Assembly: GCA_052139695.1 (NCBI GenBank)
Contig: JBKQWF010000170.1
Coordinates: forward strand, 9,562-73,561
Direction of reading: 5' to 3'
From: PLGF01 sp052139695
GTDB lineage: Bacteria > Verrucomicrobiota > Verrucomicrobiia > Limisphaerales > Palsa-1400
DNA length: 64,000 nt
The notes under the pieces are model-generated. The model saw only the letters and a program-made list of their open reading frames with translations. It did not search any database and had not been told where the DNA came from. Position numbers and translations under genes: made by a program. Shown here in pieces: positions 18,705-26,676 of the stretch (positions are counted from its first letter, which is position 1; every line of letters begins with the position of its first letter).

Positions 18705-20287
18705 CGAAACGAGCCATGCACTTTCGATACATTCACTGGGAAATCGAAGTTGTTTTTGCTGCGTGCGCGTTGTTGTTGCTCCTGGCCTCGAACGTGCAAA
18801 CAGACGCGCAAGTGCCGGCGGAATTCACCAATCTCTACGCGGAGCTGCAATCCAACATCACTAATTTTGAAGCGACGCTGGACACCAATTGGAATGGATT
18901 GCAAACCGACTGCTCGATGGGGGCGGTGCTCATGCCGGCCACCAGCGAGGGCCGAGGCTGGGGCACCTCGGGCGATGCTTCCAGAGACACCAATTTTCTG
19001 AATAACATCGTCGTTCCCTATCTGAATGGGTTGCAGGCGATGGGCATCACAAGCGTCAAGTTTGCCATCCAGTTTCCAGTCCTTTACCAGCCTTACTACG
19101 ACGCCACCAATGGAGCCAACAATCCGGCGGGTTACACCAACACCTTCAACTTTTACACCAACCTCTGTGCTTTGCTGCGCCAGCGCGGGATCAAGATCAT
19201 TATCCCGGTTGGAGACCTGGTGAGTCCCGACACCACGGTCGCCAATTATGAGGAGAATCTGACCTTTGCCCAATTTCTTGCCGGTCGCAGCGCAATCAAC
19301 CAGACCGTCGCCAAATATCTGAAACCGGATTATCTGCTCCTCCAATCCGAGCCGAATACCGAAGCCGACAACCTGCCGCCCAGTTTAGGCAACCAGTTCA
19401 CAAACGCGGCGGCGGACATGAACATGATCTCGAATTTTTTGAGCGACCTGCAGGCAACCGGGCTGCGGACAACCAACATGATTGTCGGCGCGGGCTGCGG
19501 CACCTGGCAGCAGGATTTCACCAACTTTCTGTCCGGTTTCACCAATCTAGCCGGACTGGACTTGTTGAGCATCCATGTTTACCAAATTACTGTTCATAGC
19601 AACATCGGCCTCAACCACCTGCAGCGCGTCCTGCAAATGGCCGATGCCGCGCATGGCGCCAACACCCTTCACCCGCACGGCATGCGCGTGGGCATTAGTG
19701 AATGCTGGCTGAAGAAAGTGTCCCTGGCCGAAGAACAAATGAACGCGGTCACAGGCAATACCATCAATGGCCGTAACGTTTATAGTTGCTTTGCCCCGCT
19801 GGACCGGGAATTTCATCTGAGCATGGTCAAGGCTGGATACTACGAACGGATGGACTTTATTGAGCCCTATTGGACAGAATACTATTTCAGCTATTTGGAC
19901 TACAATCAAATGCAACCCATTGTGCAATCCCTCGTCAGCTCAAACTGGACGGCGGATCAGATCGGCCTCTTCCTCCAAAATACCAACCAGTCGCTGGTTT
20001 TGCCCGTACTCGCGATGGGACAGCAAACGGCCGCCGCCCAAGGCTACTCTGAATATCTTCAACCCGGCCCGCCGACACTGTGGATCACGAACAACGTCGC
20101 TGGCTCCGTCAGCCTGGGTTGGTCGCCGGTGGCGTTGGATTTCTTTTTGGAGCACAAATCTCATCTGCTTAGTTCCAGTTCCAATTGGACTTCCATCCCC
20201 ATACTGCCCCGCACAGTGGGAAACGATTTTAACGCTTCCATCATTACCACCAACGAACGAGAATTTTATCGCCTACATCTACCGTGA
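18701..20287 (+). CDS. Secreted clan GH-A glycoside hydrolase-like protein
   Basis: 528 residues. The N-terminus MTKRAMHFRYIHWEIEVVF is followed by a hydrophobic leader (AACALLLLLASNVQTDAQ). The TIM-barrel region shows strands GITSVKFAIQFPVLY, RGIKIIIPVGDLV and KPDYLLLQSEPN, with candidate acid/base Glu217 after Ser. DLLSIHVYQITVH and MRVGISECWL follow, giving candidate nucleophile Glu334. The two Glu residues, on strands 4 and 7 by position, are the clan A arrangement. The exact GH family (GH53-like or another) cannot be fixed by eye. A C-terminal module (LGWSPVALDFFLEHKSHLL to REFYRLHLP) closes it. It is the last gene of a coupled series with DUF4185; a fragment of another such module lies just downstream. 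Confidence 0.7.
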   Translation: MTKRAMHFRYIHWEIEVVFAACALLLLLASNVQTDAQVPAEFTNLYAELQSNITNFEATLDTNWNGLQTDCSMGAVLMPATSEGRGWGTSGDASRDTNFLNNIVVPYLNGLQAMGITSVKFAIQFPVLYQPYYDATNGANNPAGYTNTFNFYTNLCALLRQRGIKIIIPVGDLVSPDTTVANYEENLTFAQFLAGRSAINQTVAKYLKPDYLLLQSEPNTEADNLPPSLGNQFTNAAADMNMISNFLSDLQATGLRTTNMIVGAGCGTWQQDFTNFLSGFTNLAGLDLLSIHVYQITVHSNIGLNHLQRVLQMADAAHGANTLHPHGMRVGISECWLKKVSLAEEQMNAVTGNTINGRNVYSCFAPLDREFHLSMVKAGYYERMDFIEPYWTEYYFSYLDYNQMQPIVQSLVSSNWTADQIGLFLQNTNQSLVLPVLAMGQQTAAAQGYSEYLQPGPPTLWITNNVAGSVSLGWSPVALDFFLEHKSHLLSSSSNWTSIPILPRTVGNDFNASIITTNEREFYRLHLP

Positions 20288-20311
20288 CTTCAGAAACGGT
20301 CGGCACCAACC

Positions 20312-20431
20312 ATAGACCCCGCTTCACTGGGCTACGATGCGGACCGGGGGTTCAAGTTTTCATGGAGCGCGCCGACGAATGAAATTTTTCAGGTGCAATA
20401 CTCTCCGTGCTGCCGGCAAGGAACCGGGTGA
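20312..20431 (+). pseudogene. Remnant of a secreted-protein C-terminal module
   Basis: Translation from 20315 reads DPASLGYDADRGFKFSWSAP then TNEIFQVQYS and stops at 20429-20431. It aligns with the C-terminal module of the DUF4185 protein (DPASLVKSKKKFSFAWTAPT then SIVYQVDYSTN). It has no start, no upstream domain and loses the WTN...FYRL ending. I read it as what is left of a deleted or duplicated secreted-protein gene downstream of 20287. Confidence 0.65.
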
Positions 20432-20589
20432 CTTTCAGTCTAACCTCGGAAGGACAAGGTAGTTCCGTTCGGGATGGATCGGGTGTTAGAGAAGGTCAAG
20501 CTGACGCATTTGCTCCTCCGGGTTCTTAGTTTTACTGATGGCGCGTTAGTTGCTCTTAGCACATCTGATAAGCCGCTGGGTGCTATCAA

Positions 20590-21948
20590 ATGCAGGATAC
20601 TCTTACAGGCGAGACGCGTCAGCCTCTCGAAGTGAACGCAGGTCTTGACGTGGCCACGCCCTGCGGCCCTCATCGGCACAGACCATCGCAATCCTGGTCC
20701 TCCCTGCTCCAGCAATTAGAACGCCAGGAAGGGCTGAGCGGCACGGTGTTGTGCTGGATATTTCTCTACGCCGCGGCGGTTGTCGCCACCCGGGAACCAG
20801 ACCTGCTGACCAATCCACAGTTTTACGGCGAAGGGGGGGCGTGGTACGCGGAGGCCTACAACCTGGGCTGGGTGCATTCCTTGTTCCTGACCGCCGGAGG
20901 TTACTTTGCCATCTGCCCAAAGCTTATTGTTGGTTTGACTCTGTTAGTCCCCTTGTCCAGCGCACCGATATTAATGAACATCTGCGGGATTTTAATCCAG
21001 GCGATGCCGGTGCCCATCCTCCTTTCCTCCCGCAGCTCCAACTGGGGAACCATCCCCATGCGCCTGCTCATGGCGGGAGCGTACGTGGCTCTGCCCAACG
21101 CCGGGGAAATACACGTGGTTCTCACCAACGCACAGTGGCACTTGGCGCTGGTGGCAAGCTTGTTATTGCTGGCTAAACCCCCAGAGGGCTGGCAAGGGAA
21201 GGCGCTCGACGCCGGGGTTTTTCTCCTCTGCGGGCTGACAGGCCCGTTTTGCCTGGTCCTGCTGCCGGTCGCGGCCGTGGTTTGGTGGAGGGCCCGGAGC
21301 CAATGGAATGGCTTGGTCTGCGGCCTCTTTTTAGCTACCGCGACACTGGAAGGAATCTCGCTCTTGGGCGGAGGCTTGCACGAACGGGGGCAAGCTCCCT
21401 TGGGCGCCACGCCATTGTTGCTGGCAAAGATGGTAGCCGGACAGGTCTATCTGGGGGCCTTGATCGGACAAAACGAGGTTTTATTACACGCCCACCTGCC
21501 GGCCATTCTTCTGCCTCTTTTAATCGGGACAGCCATCCTGGCGTGGGTCTCCCTCAAAGCCGAATGGGAGCTGCGCCTTTTTATTCTCTTTTGCGCCTTG
21601 CTCATGGCCGCTGAACTCAAGAGCCCGCTCTCCGACGGGCCCCAGCCGCGGTGGATTCCTTTGGCCAACAGCACAGGGGGCCGCTATTGGTTCTTTCCCA
21701 TGCTGGCATTTTCCTGGGCGCTCATCAGGTGCGCGGCGAAGTGCGATCTGAAACCGTGCAGATTCCTGGCCATGGCCGGGGTGGCTGTCATGCTCTGGGG
21801 CGAAGGGCGTGAGTGGAAATACCCACCCTTTTACGATGCTAACTTTGGTTCCTATGTCCACAAGCTGGCTTTAGTCCCGACGGGGGCCGCGGTGAAGATT
21901 CCCATCAGCCCGCCGGGATGGACGATAGTTCTGAAAAAAAAGGATTAG
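20590..21948 (+). CDS. Polytopic membrane protein, glycosyltransferase-C-like
   Basis: 452 residues. A hydrophilic N-terminus of about 50 residues is followed by some nine to eleven hydrophobic segments (LCWIFLYAAAVVA; LFLTAGGYFAICPKLIVGLTLLVPL; ILMNICGILIQAMPVPILL; LALVASLLLLAKP; AGVFLLCGLTGPFCLVLLPVA; LLPLLIGTAILAWVSL). The first large loop contains PDLLTNPQFYGEGGAWYAEAYN, with acidic residues near the membrane face as in GT-C polyprenyl-sugar glycosyltransferases, and GRYWFFPMLAFSWALIRC closes the core. No family name is certain. The stop overlaps the convergent rpiB stop by 4 nt. It may glycosylate exported products of the preceding hydrolase block, which is conjecture. Confidence 0.6.
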   Translation: MQDTLTGETRQPLEVNAGLDVATPCGPHRHRPSQSWSSLLQQLERQEGLSGTVLCWIFLYAAAVVATREPDLLTNPQFYGEGGAWYAEAYNLGWVHSLFLTAGGYFAICPKLIVGLTLLVPLSSAPILMNICGILIQAMPVPILLSSRSSNWGTIPMRLLMAGAYVALPNAGEIHVVLTNAQWHLALVASLLLLAKPPEGWQGKALDAGVFLLCGLTGPFCLVLLPVAAVVWWRARSQWNGLVCGLFLATATLEGISLLGGGLHERGQAPLGATPLLLAKMVAGQVYLGALIGQNEVLLHAHLPAILLPLLIGTAILAWVSLKAEWELRLFILFCALLMAAELKSPLSDGPQPRWIPLANSTGGRYWFFPMLAFSWALIRCAAKCDLKPCRFLAMAGVAVMLWGEGREWKYPPFYDANFGSYVHKLALVPTGAAVKIPISPPGWTIVLKKKD

Positions 21949-22388
21949 GCCTCCAGCGCGGCCACTTTGCGCAGCCGCCGCAGGTGTCGTTCTGCTTGAC
22001 TAAACCGGGCGGCAAGAAACGTTTGGACCAGGTCCCAGGCCAGCTCCGGCCCTTCGATCCGGCCGCCCAAACAAATCACGTTGAGATTGTCGTCCTCGAC
22101 CCCTTGCTTGGCGGAGAAATGATCTTCAATCAGACAGGCGCGCACGCCTCTGATTTTGTTCAAACAAACCGAGGCGCCCACGCCGCTGCCGCAAATCGCC
22201 ACCCCACGTTCCACTTTCCCGGCGGCTACGGCCCGGCCCAGCGGAATCACGAAGTCGGGATAATCATCATCCGGTGTCAACTGGTGCGCGCCGAAATCGA
22301 CTGTTTCGTGACCCGCTTGACGCAGGCGGGCGGCCAGTTTCTCCTTCAACTCAAAGCCGCCGTGGTCGGTGGCGATTCCAATGCGCAT
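21945..22388 (-). CDS. rpiB: Ribose-5-phosphate isomerase B (RpiB/LacAB family)
   Basis: 147 residues, normal length. It interconverts ribose-5-P and ribulose-5-P in the non-oxidative pentose phosphate pathway, in the cytosol. Signatures: MRIGIATDHGGFELKEKL (DHxG phosphate site), VDFGAHQLTPDDDYPDF, GVAICGSGVGASVCLNKI (the catalytic CGSGxG loop with the proton-shuttling Cys) and EDHFSAKQGVEDDNLNVICLGGR. It is the last gene of the pgi-gnd-rpiB series on this strand, 26 nt after gnd. Confidence 0.95.
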   Translation of the reverse strand: MRIGIATDHGGFELKEKLAARLRQAGHETVDFGAHQLTPDDDYPDFVIPLGRAVAAGKVERGVAICGSGVGASVCLNKIRGVRACLIEDHFSAKQGVEDDNLNVICLGGRIEGPELAWDLVQTFLAARFSQAERHLRRLRKVAALEA

Positions 22389-22414
22389 AGTTCCTTTCTT
22401 TCAGTCTGAGGCGC

Positions 22415-23458
22415 TCATGACTCTTTCGCTCCTGATTTTTCGAGGTGCCCGCCAAAGCCAAAGCGCATGGCCGAAAGTAGTTTATCCTGGTAATCCGACT
22501 CGCCGCGCGAGGCGAACCGTTCGTACAACGCGGTCGTCAGCACCGGCACCGGCACCCCCTCATCAATCGCGGCTTTAATCGTCCAGCGGCCCTCGCCAGA
22601 ATCCGAAACCCGGCCGGCGAACTTCAATAGCTTCGGGTCCGCCGCCAGCGCGGTGGCCGTCAGGTCCAACAACCACGAGGCGATGACACTGCCGCGCCGC
22701 CAGACTTCGGCCACGTCCGCCAGCTTGATGTCGTATTGATAATGTCCCGGGTCGCGCAAAGGGGTCGTTTCGGCGTCGGCGGCGCTTTGCCCTTTGCCAA
22801 TGTTGGCCGCATTCAAAACACCCAAACCCTCCGCGTACGCGGCCATGATGCCGTACTCAATGCCGTTGTGGACCATCTTGACGAAGTGACCGGCGCCATT
22901 CGGACCGCAATGCAGGTAGCCGTGTTCAGCGGTCCCGCCCATTTTCTCCCGTCCCGGCGTGCGCGGAAGATCGCCAAGACCCGGGGCCAGCGTGGCGAAG
23001 ATCGGGTCCAAGCGCTGCACCACTTCCGCTTCGCCGCCGATCATCATGCAATAGCCACGTTCCAAACCCCAGACGCCGCCGCTGGTCCCCACATCGACAT
23101 AATGAATTCCCTTCTCGGCCAATTCCTTGCCGCGCCGGATGTCATCGACATAGTAGGAATTGCCGCCGTCAATCAGAATGTCGCCCGCCTCCAATTGGGG
23201 CGACAGCCCGGCGATGGTCTGGTCCACCACCGCGGCCGGAACCATCAGCCAGATAGCGCGCGGCTTGTCGAGCTTCTGGACGAAATCGGCCAGGGAAGCG
23301 GCGCCGGCGGCCTTATCTTTGACCAGGGCACTCACCGCCTCCGGCGAACGGTCAAAGACCACGCATGGATGTCCGTCCTTGATCAGCCGGCGCACCATGT
23401 TGGCCCCCATCCGGCCCAGCCCGATCATCCCAAGTTGCATCGTTCTCTTCTCTTTCAT
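22415..23458 (-). CDS. gnd: 6-phosphogluconate dehydrogenase, short (GntZ/YqeC-type) form
   Basis: 347 residues. Oxidatively decarboxylates 6-phosphogluconate to ribulose-5-phosphate. It starts with a Rossmann motif (MQLGMIGLGRMGANMVRRLI), has ILIDGGNSYYVDDIRRGKEL and VDVGTSGGVWGLERGYCMMIGG (the substrate-binding SGG region), and HFVKMVHNGIEYGIMAAYAE carrying the catalytic Lys and the HNGIEY signature. The length (about 330-350 instead of 470) matches the short, often NAD-preferring form. The ATG overlaps the pgi TAA by one base (TAATG) with AAAGGAG just upstream, supporting the first Met; an internal Met at residue 7 is the alternative. The product feeds rpiB directly downstream. Confidence 0.95.
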   Translation of the reverse strand: MKEKRTMQLGMIGLGRMGANMVRRLIKDGHPCVVFDRSPEAVSALVKDKAAGAASLADFVQKLDKPRAIWLMVPAAVVDQTIAGLSPQLEAGDILIDGGNSYYVDDIRRGKELAEKGIHYVDVGTSGGVWGLERGYCMMIGGEAEVVQRLDPIFATLAPGLGDLPRTPGREKMGGTAEHGYLHCGPNGAGHFVKMVHNGIEYGIMAAYAEGLGVLNAANIGKGQSAADAETTPLRDPGHYQYDIKLADVAEVWRRGSVIASWLLDLTATALAADPKLLKFAGRVSDSGEGRWTIKAAIDEGVPVPVLTTALYERFASRGESDYQDKLLSAMRFGFGGHLEKSGAKES

Positions 23459-25098
23459 TAGGCTCCTTTCATTTTCCGGTAACGACCGATCAGGTTGTTT
23501 GTTGAACTATCGTGCTTGAGGCTGGGCTCTGCCTGGCCCTCCAACTCCGGAATGATGCGCTGGGCGAGGGCTTTGCCAAGTTCCACGCCCCACTGATCGA
23601 AGGAGTTGACGTTCCAGATGACGCCCTGGGTAAAAACGCTGTGCTCGTAAAGCGCGACCAACGAGCCGAGCACCGCGGGGGTGAGACGCTCCGCGAGAAT
23701 GGTATTCGACGGGCGATTGCCCTCGAAAACGCGATGCGGCACGAGCCGGGCCGGCGTCCCTTCGGCCTTCACTTCCGCCGCTGTTTTGCCAAAGGCCAGC
23801 GCTTCGGCCTGGGCAAAGACATTCGCCAGCAACATATCATGGTGTCGTCCCAGGCGTGTCAGTGCCTGGCCGAACGCGATGAAATCGCACGGAATCAGCC
23901 GCGTGCCTTGATGAATCAACTGGTAGAAGGAGTGCTGGCCGTTGGTCCCCGGTTCGCCCCAATAGACCGGCCCGGTATCATACCTGACCTGCTTCCCTTG
24001 GAGCGTGACGTGCTTGCCATTGCTCTCCATGGTTAACTGCTGAAGGTAAGCGGGGAAGCGCTTCAGATATTGCTCGTAGGGCAGCACCGCCACGGTCTGC
24101 GCGTCGAAAAAGTTGGTGTACCACACGACCAGAAGCCCCATCAGCACCGGCAGGTTTTTCTCAAAGGGCGCGGTGCGAAAATGCTCGTCCATCTGATGGA
24201 ATCCATCAAGCATCGCGCGAAAGTTCTCCGGCCCGATGGCCAGCATGGTGGAAAGGCCAATGGCCGAATCCATCGAGTAACGCCCGCCCACCCAATCCCA
24301 AAACCCGAACATGTTCGCCGTGTCGATTCCAAACGCGGAGACCTTTGCGGCATTGGTGGAGACCGCGACGAAATGTTTGGCGACCGCCGCCTTGTTGCCG
24401 CCCAGGCCCTTGAGCAGCCAATCGCGCGCGGTTTCGGCGTTGGTCATGGTTTCCAGGGTGGTGAAAGTCTTGGAGGAAACAACGAACAGCGTCTCCGCCG
24501 GGTCGAGTCCGTGGGCCGCCTCTACAAAATCCATGCCGTCCACATTTGACACGAAACGGAACGTCATGCCGCGGTCACTGAAATGCTTGAGCGCCTCGTA
24601 GGCCATCACGGGACCCAGATCGGAACCGCCGATGCCGATGTTGACGACGTTCCTGATGCGCTTGCCAGTGTGGCCCATCCATCCGCCGCTCCGGACTCGA
24701 TTGCAGAAGTCCGTCATCTTGTCCAGCACGGCATGAACTTCCGGCACCACGTTTTTGCCGTCCACTGGAAAGGTGGCGTGCTTCGGCGCGCGCAACGCCA
24801 CGTGCAGGACCGCACGGTTCTCCGTGGCATTGATTTTCTCACCGGCAAACATGGCTTCCCGGCGTTCCGCTAAACTGGACTCCCTGGCGAGCTGAACCAG
24901 GAGCTGAAGCGTCTGCTCGGTGACGCGGTTTTTCGAATAGTCCAGGAACAGGCCCGCCGCTTCGGCTGTCAATCGCTCACCACGGTTCGGGTCCTGCGCG
25001 AACAGTTCGCGGAGATGCAGTTTCCCGGCTGTCTTGTAATGGGCGGCGAGGTCCTTCCACGCCTTGCTCTGCGTCAGCGAGTTCACTTTTGCTATCAT
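23458..25098 (-). CDS. pgi: Glucose-6-phosphate isomerase
   Basis: 546 residues, full length. Interconverts glucose-6-P and fructose-6-P. Family landmarks: ALRAPKHATFPVDGKNVVPE, RIRNVVNIGIGGSDLGPVMA (phosphate loop), LFVVSSKTFTTLETMTNA, FWDWVGGRYSMDSAIGLSTM, MESNGKHVTLQGKQV, WGEPGTNGQHSFYQLIHQGT (catalytic His/Glu region) and QGVIWNVNSFDQWGVELGK. An AAAGGAG motif lies about 11 nt before the ATG. The gene is followed without a gap by gnd. Upstream are two broken genes (a ppgK fragment and an oxidoreductase fragment), suggesting that the sugar-phosphate operon once had at least one more enzyme, a glucokinase. Confidence 0.97.
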   Translation of the reverse strand: MIAKVNSLTQSKAWKDLAAHYKTAGKLHLRELFAQDPNRGERLTAEAAGLFLDYSKNRVTEQTLQLLVQLARESSLAERREAMFAGEKINATENRAVLHVALRAPKHATFPVDGKNVVPEVHAVLDKMTDFCNRVRSGGWMGHTGKRIRNVVNIGIGGSDLGPVMAYEALKHFSDRGMTFRFVSNVDGMDFVEAAHGLDPAETLFVVSSKTFTTLETMTNAETARDWLLKGLGGNKAAVAKHFVAVSTNAAKVSAFGIDTANMFGFWDWVGGRYSMDSAIGLSTMLAIGPENFRAMLDGFHQMDEHFRTAPFEKNLPVLMGLLVVWYTNFFDAQTVAVLPYEQYLKRFPAYLQQLTMESNGKHVTLQGKQVRYDTGPVYWGEPGTNGQHSFYQLIHQGTRLIPCDFIAFGQALTRLGRHHDMLLANVFAQAEALAFGKTAAEVKAEGTPARLVPHRVFEGNRPSNTILAERLTPAVLGSLVALYEHSVFTQGVIWNVNSFDQWGVELGKALAQRIIPELEGQAEPSLKHDSSTNNLIGRYRKMKGA

Positions 25099-25120
25099 AA
25101 TTGTTTTCTGCTCCTTTCCT

Positions 25121-25336
25121 TCATTGAGTTAACACTTTGACTGGATGCCTGAAGGCGGCCTCAAAGTCAAAACCGACCCACCCTTTTCCCAGATTCCACG
25201 GTTCGGCAATGGGCCGGTTGCAGAGGACCGGCCCCGGGTAGCCGATGGAAATGACGTCATATTTCCGTTCATTGTCCTGGCCGGTAGCCATGACCTTGAC
25301 GTGGGTTCCGCCAATATCAATAACCAGGATGTTCAT
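25121..25336 (-). pseudogene. ppgK: Remnant of a polyphosphate glucokinase (ROK-type) gene
   Basis: 71 codons. It reads MNILVIDIGGTHVKVMATGQ, the N-terminal phosphate-binding motif (DIGGTHVK) of ROK/polyphosphate glucokinases. It then jumps to YDVISIGYPGPVLCNRPIAE and WNLGKGWVGFDFEAAFRHPV, where it stops. In intact family members about 25 residues separate ATGQ from the YDVVSIGYPGP segment, and about 170 residues including the catalytic NDA motif follow. So both an in-frame internal deletion and loss of the C-terminus are present. It cannot be an active kinase. Position before pgi fits a lost glucose phosphorylation step. Comparison is to remembered family sequence, not an alignment. Confidence 0.7.
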
Positions 25337-25360
25337 AGTGTCCGGCGACCTCCTGCTTGC

Positions 25361-26041
25361 CTACTTGGTTGGTTTTAGGAATGGAGGGACGGTGGAAAAC
25401 AAAGAGACGAGCCCCTCCAGCAGCGTCGGGTGCGTAAAAATGGCCTCGCGCAAAACCGTATAGGGCAGCCCCCCCATCATCGCGACCTGCACCGCGCCCA
25501 TAATCTCGCCGGCTCCGACCGCAAACGCCGTGAACCCAAGAATACGGTCGCTCTCCGCATCGACCAGGGCTTTCATGAAGCCGCGCGTCTCCGAAAGTGT
25601 GCGGGTGCGCAAGACTGCCAGCATGGGAATTTTTGCCAGCCGGTAAGGGATTCCGCGCGCTTTCGCTTCCGTTTCGCTCAAGCCGATCCGGGCAAACTCT
25701 GGATCAGTGAACATGCAGAAGGGAACCAGCCGGCCTGTTGCGACGTGGTTGCCGCCCGCGAGGTTATCGCGCACGATGCGGAAATCATCGAAAGAAATGT
25801 GCGTGAACATTGGACTGCCGGCGCAATCCCCAACCGCCCAGACTCCGGGAGCCGTTGTTTCCAGGCGCTCATTCACTTTTATGTAGCCGCGACCGGTGAC
25901 TTCCACGCCCGCGGCTTCCAATCCCAGTCCCTCGGTATTCGGAGTGCGGCCCGTCGCGACCAAAAGGTGAGTGCCGTCCAAGACTCGCTCCGGGCCTTTT
26001 TGCGCGGCATAGTCTTCCAGTTGTGACGCAGGTATGCTCAT
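25361..26041 (-). pseudogene. C-terminal half of a pyridine nucleotide-disulfide oxidoreductase
   Basis: 226 codons. What is present: LLVATGRTPNTEGLGLEAAG (end of the NAD-binding domain), VWAVGDCAGSPMFTHISFDD (second FAD motif) and a full dimerisation domain with FTDPEFARIGLSETEAKARG and MMGGLPYTVLREAIFTHPTL. What is missing: the N-terminal FAD dinucleotide-binding fold, the CxxxxC redox pair and most of the NAD domain, about 230 residues of a usual 460. An ATG just downstream of the lipoprotein stop gives a plausible but short start (MSIPASQLEDYAAQK). Lacking the FAD ADP-binding fold it should not fold as a reductase. Most likely a deletion remnant of a mercuric-reductase-like enzyme. Confidence 0.75.
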
Positions 26042-26053
26042 AAAACCACGTTC

Positions 26054-26653
26054 TCATGGGTTCGCGGCGCGCCCAAAGTCCAGCATCGCGGAATTGAGAA
26101 TCTGCGCCAGCGCCTGGTTCCAGCCATCGATGAGGGCTTCTGCCGTGCGCGCCTTCAGCGGAATGTCGCGCGTGTATTCCTGCTGCCATATCACTGCTCC
26201 TGGAACGCCCTTGGAGGCGTCAAAGAACACAAAGCGCATGTCAAGGATCGCGCCGGGTTGTCGCGCGGAACGGAAGTCGCCATAAAGCTGGCCGACATAA
26301 ACCTCAACCAGCGTATCCGGTTTAAGGGCGCTGCCGGCTTCCACCACGCCGCGGAATCCCCCGGCTTCGCGCCACCAACCGCAAATGGGAGAGGGCAGTC
26401 CCTCTGCTGGGGAGACCATGAATTGGGCGTAGGGATCACGGTCGTAGGCGGACTCACCCGTGCGGCACACAAACTCACGGCCCTCGAAGGGCGGGGCAAT
26501 TTGCAAACTTCGGAGGCCAAGCACGCGCCCTCCGGGAGCGCCCTTTGCCGCCGCGGGGGGTGGCGGAGCGAAAATGAAGGATTGCCTGTCCAGGTGCGGA
26601 CGCGCCAGGCAGCCAGTCAATAAACAAACGGCGGCGATAAGAATAGCCCTCAT
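26054..26653 (-). CDS. ABC-type transport auxiliary lipoprotein (PqiC/MlaE-associated)
   Basis: 199 residues. Lipoprotein signal MRAILIAAVCLLTGC with Cys15 as the lipidated residue. The rest resembles the ABC-transport auxiliary (PqiC-like) domain: RVLGLRSLQIAPPFEGREFV, YDRDPYAQFMVSPAEGLPSP and DTLVEVYVGQLYGDFRSARQ, ending with RTAEALIDGWNQALAQILNS. Such proteins sit on the outer membrane and dock MCE-domain proteins. It is the last gene of the Mla-like operon, 23 nt after MlaD. Confidence 0.85.
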   Translation of the reverse strand: MRAILIAAVCLLTGCLARPHLDRQSFIFAPPPPAAAKGAPGGRVLGLRSLQIAPPFEGREFVCRTGESAYDRDPYAQFMVSPAEGLPSPICGWWREAGGFRGVVEAGSALKPDTLVEVYVGQLYGDFRSARQPGAILDMRFVFFDASKGVPGAVIWQQEYTRDIPLKARTAEALIDGWNQALAQILNSAMLDFGRAANP

Positions 26654-26676
26654 GGTGTGTGGCGGAAAATGGTTTT

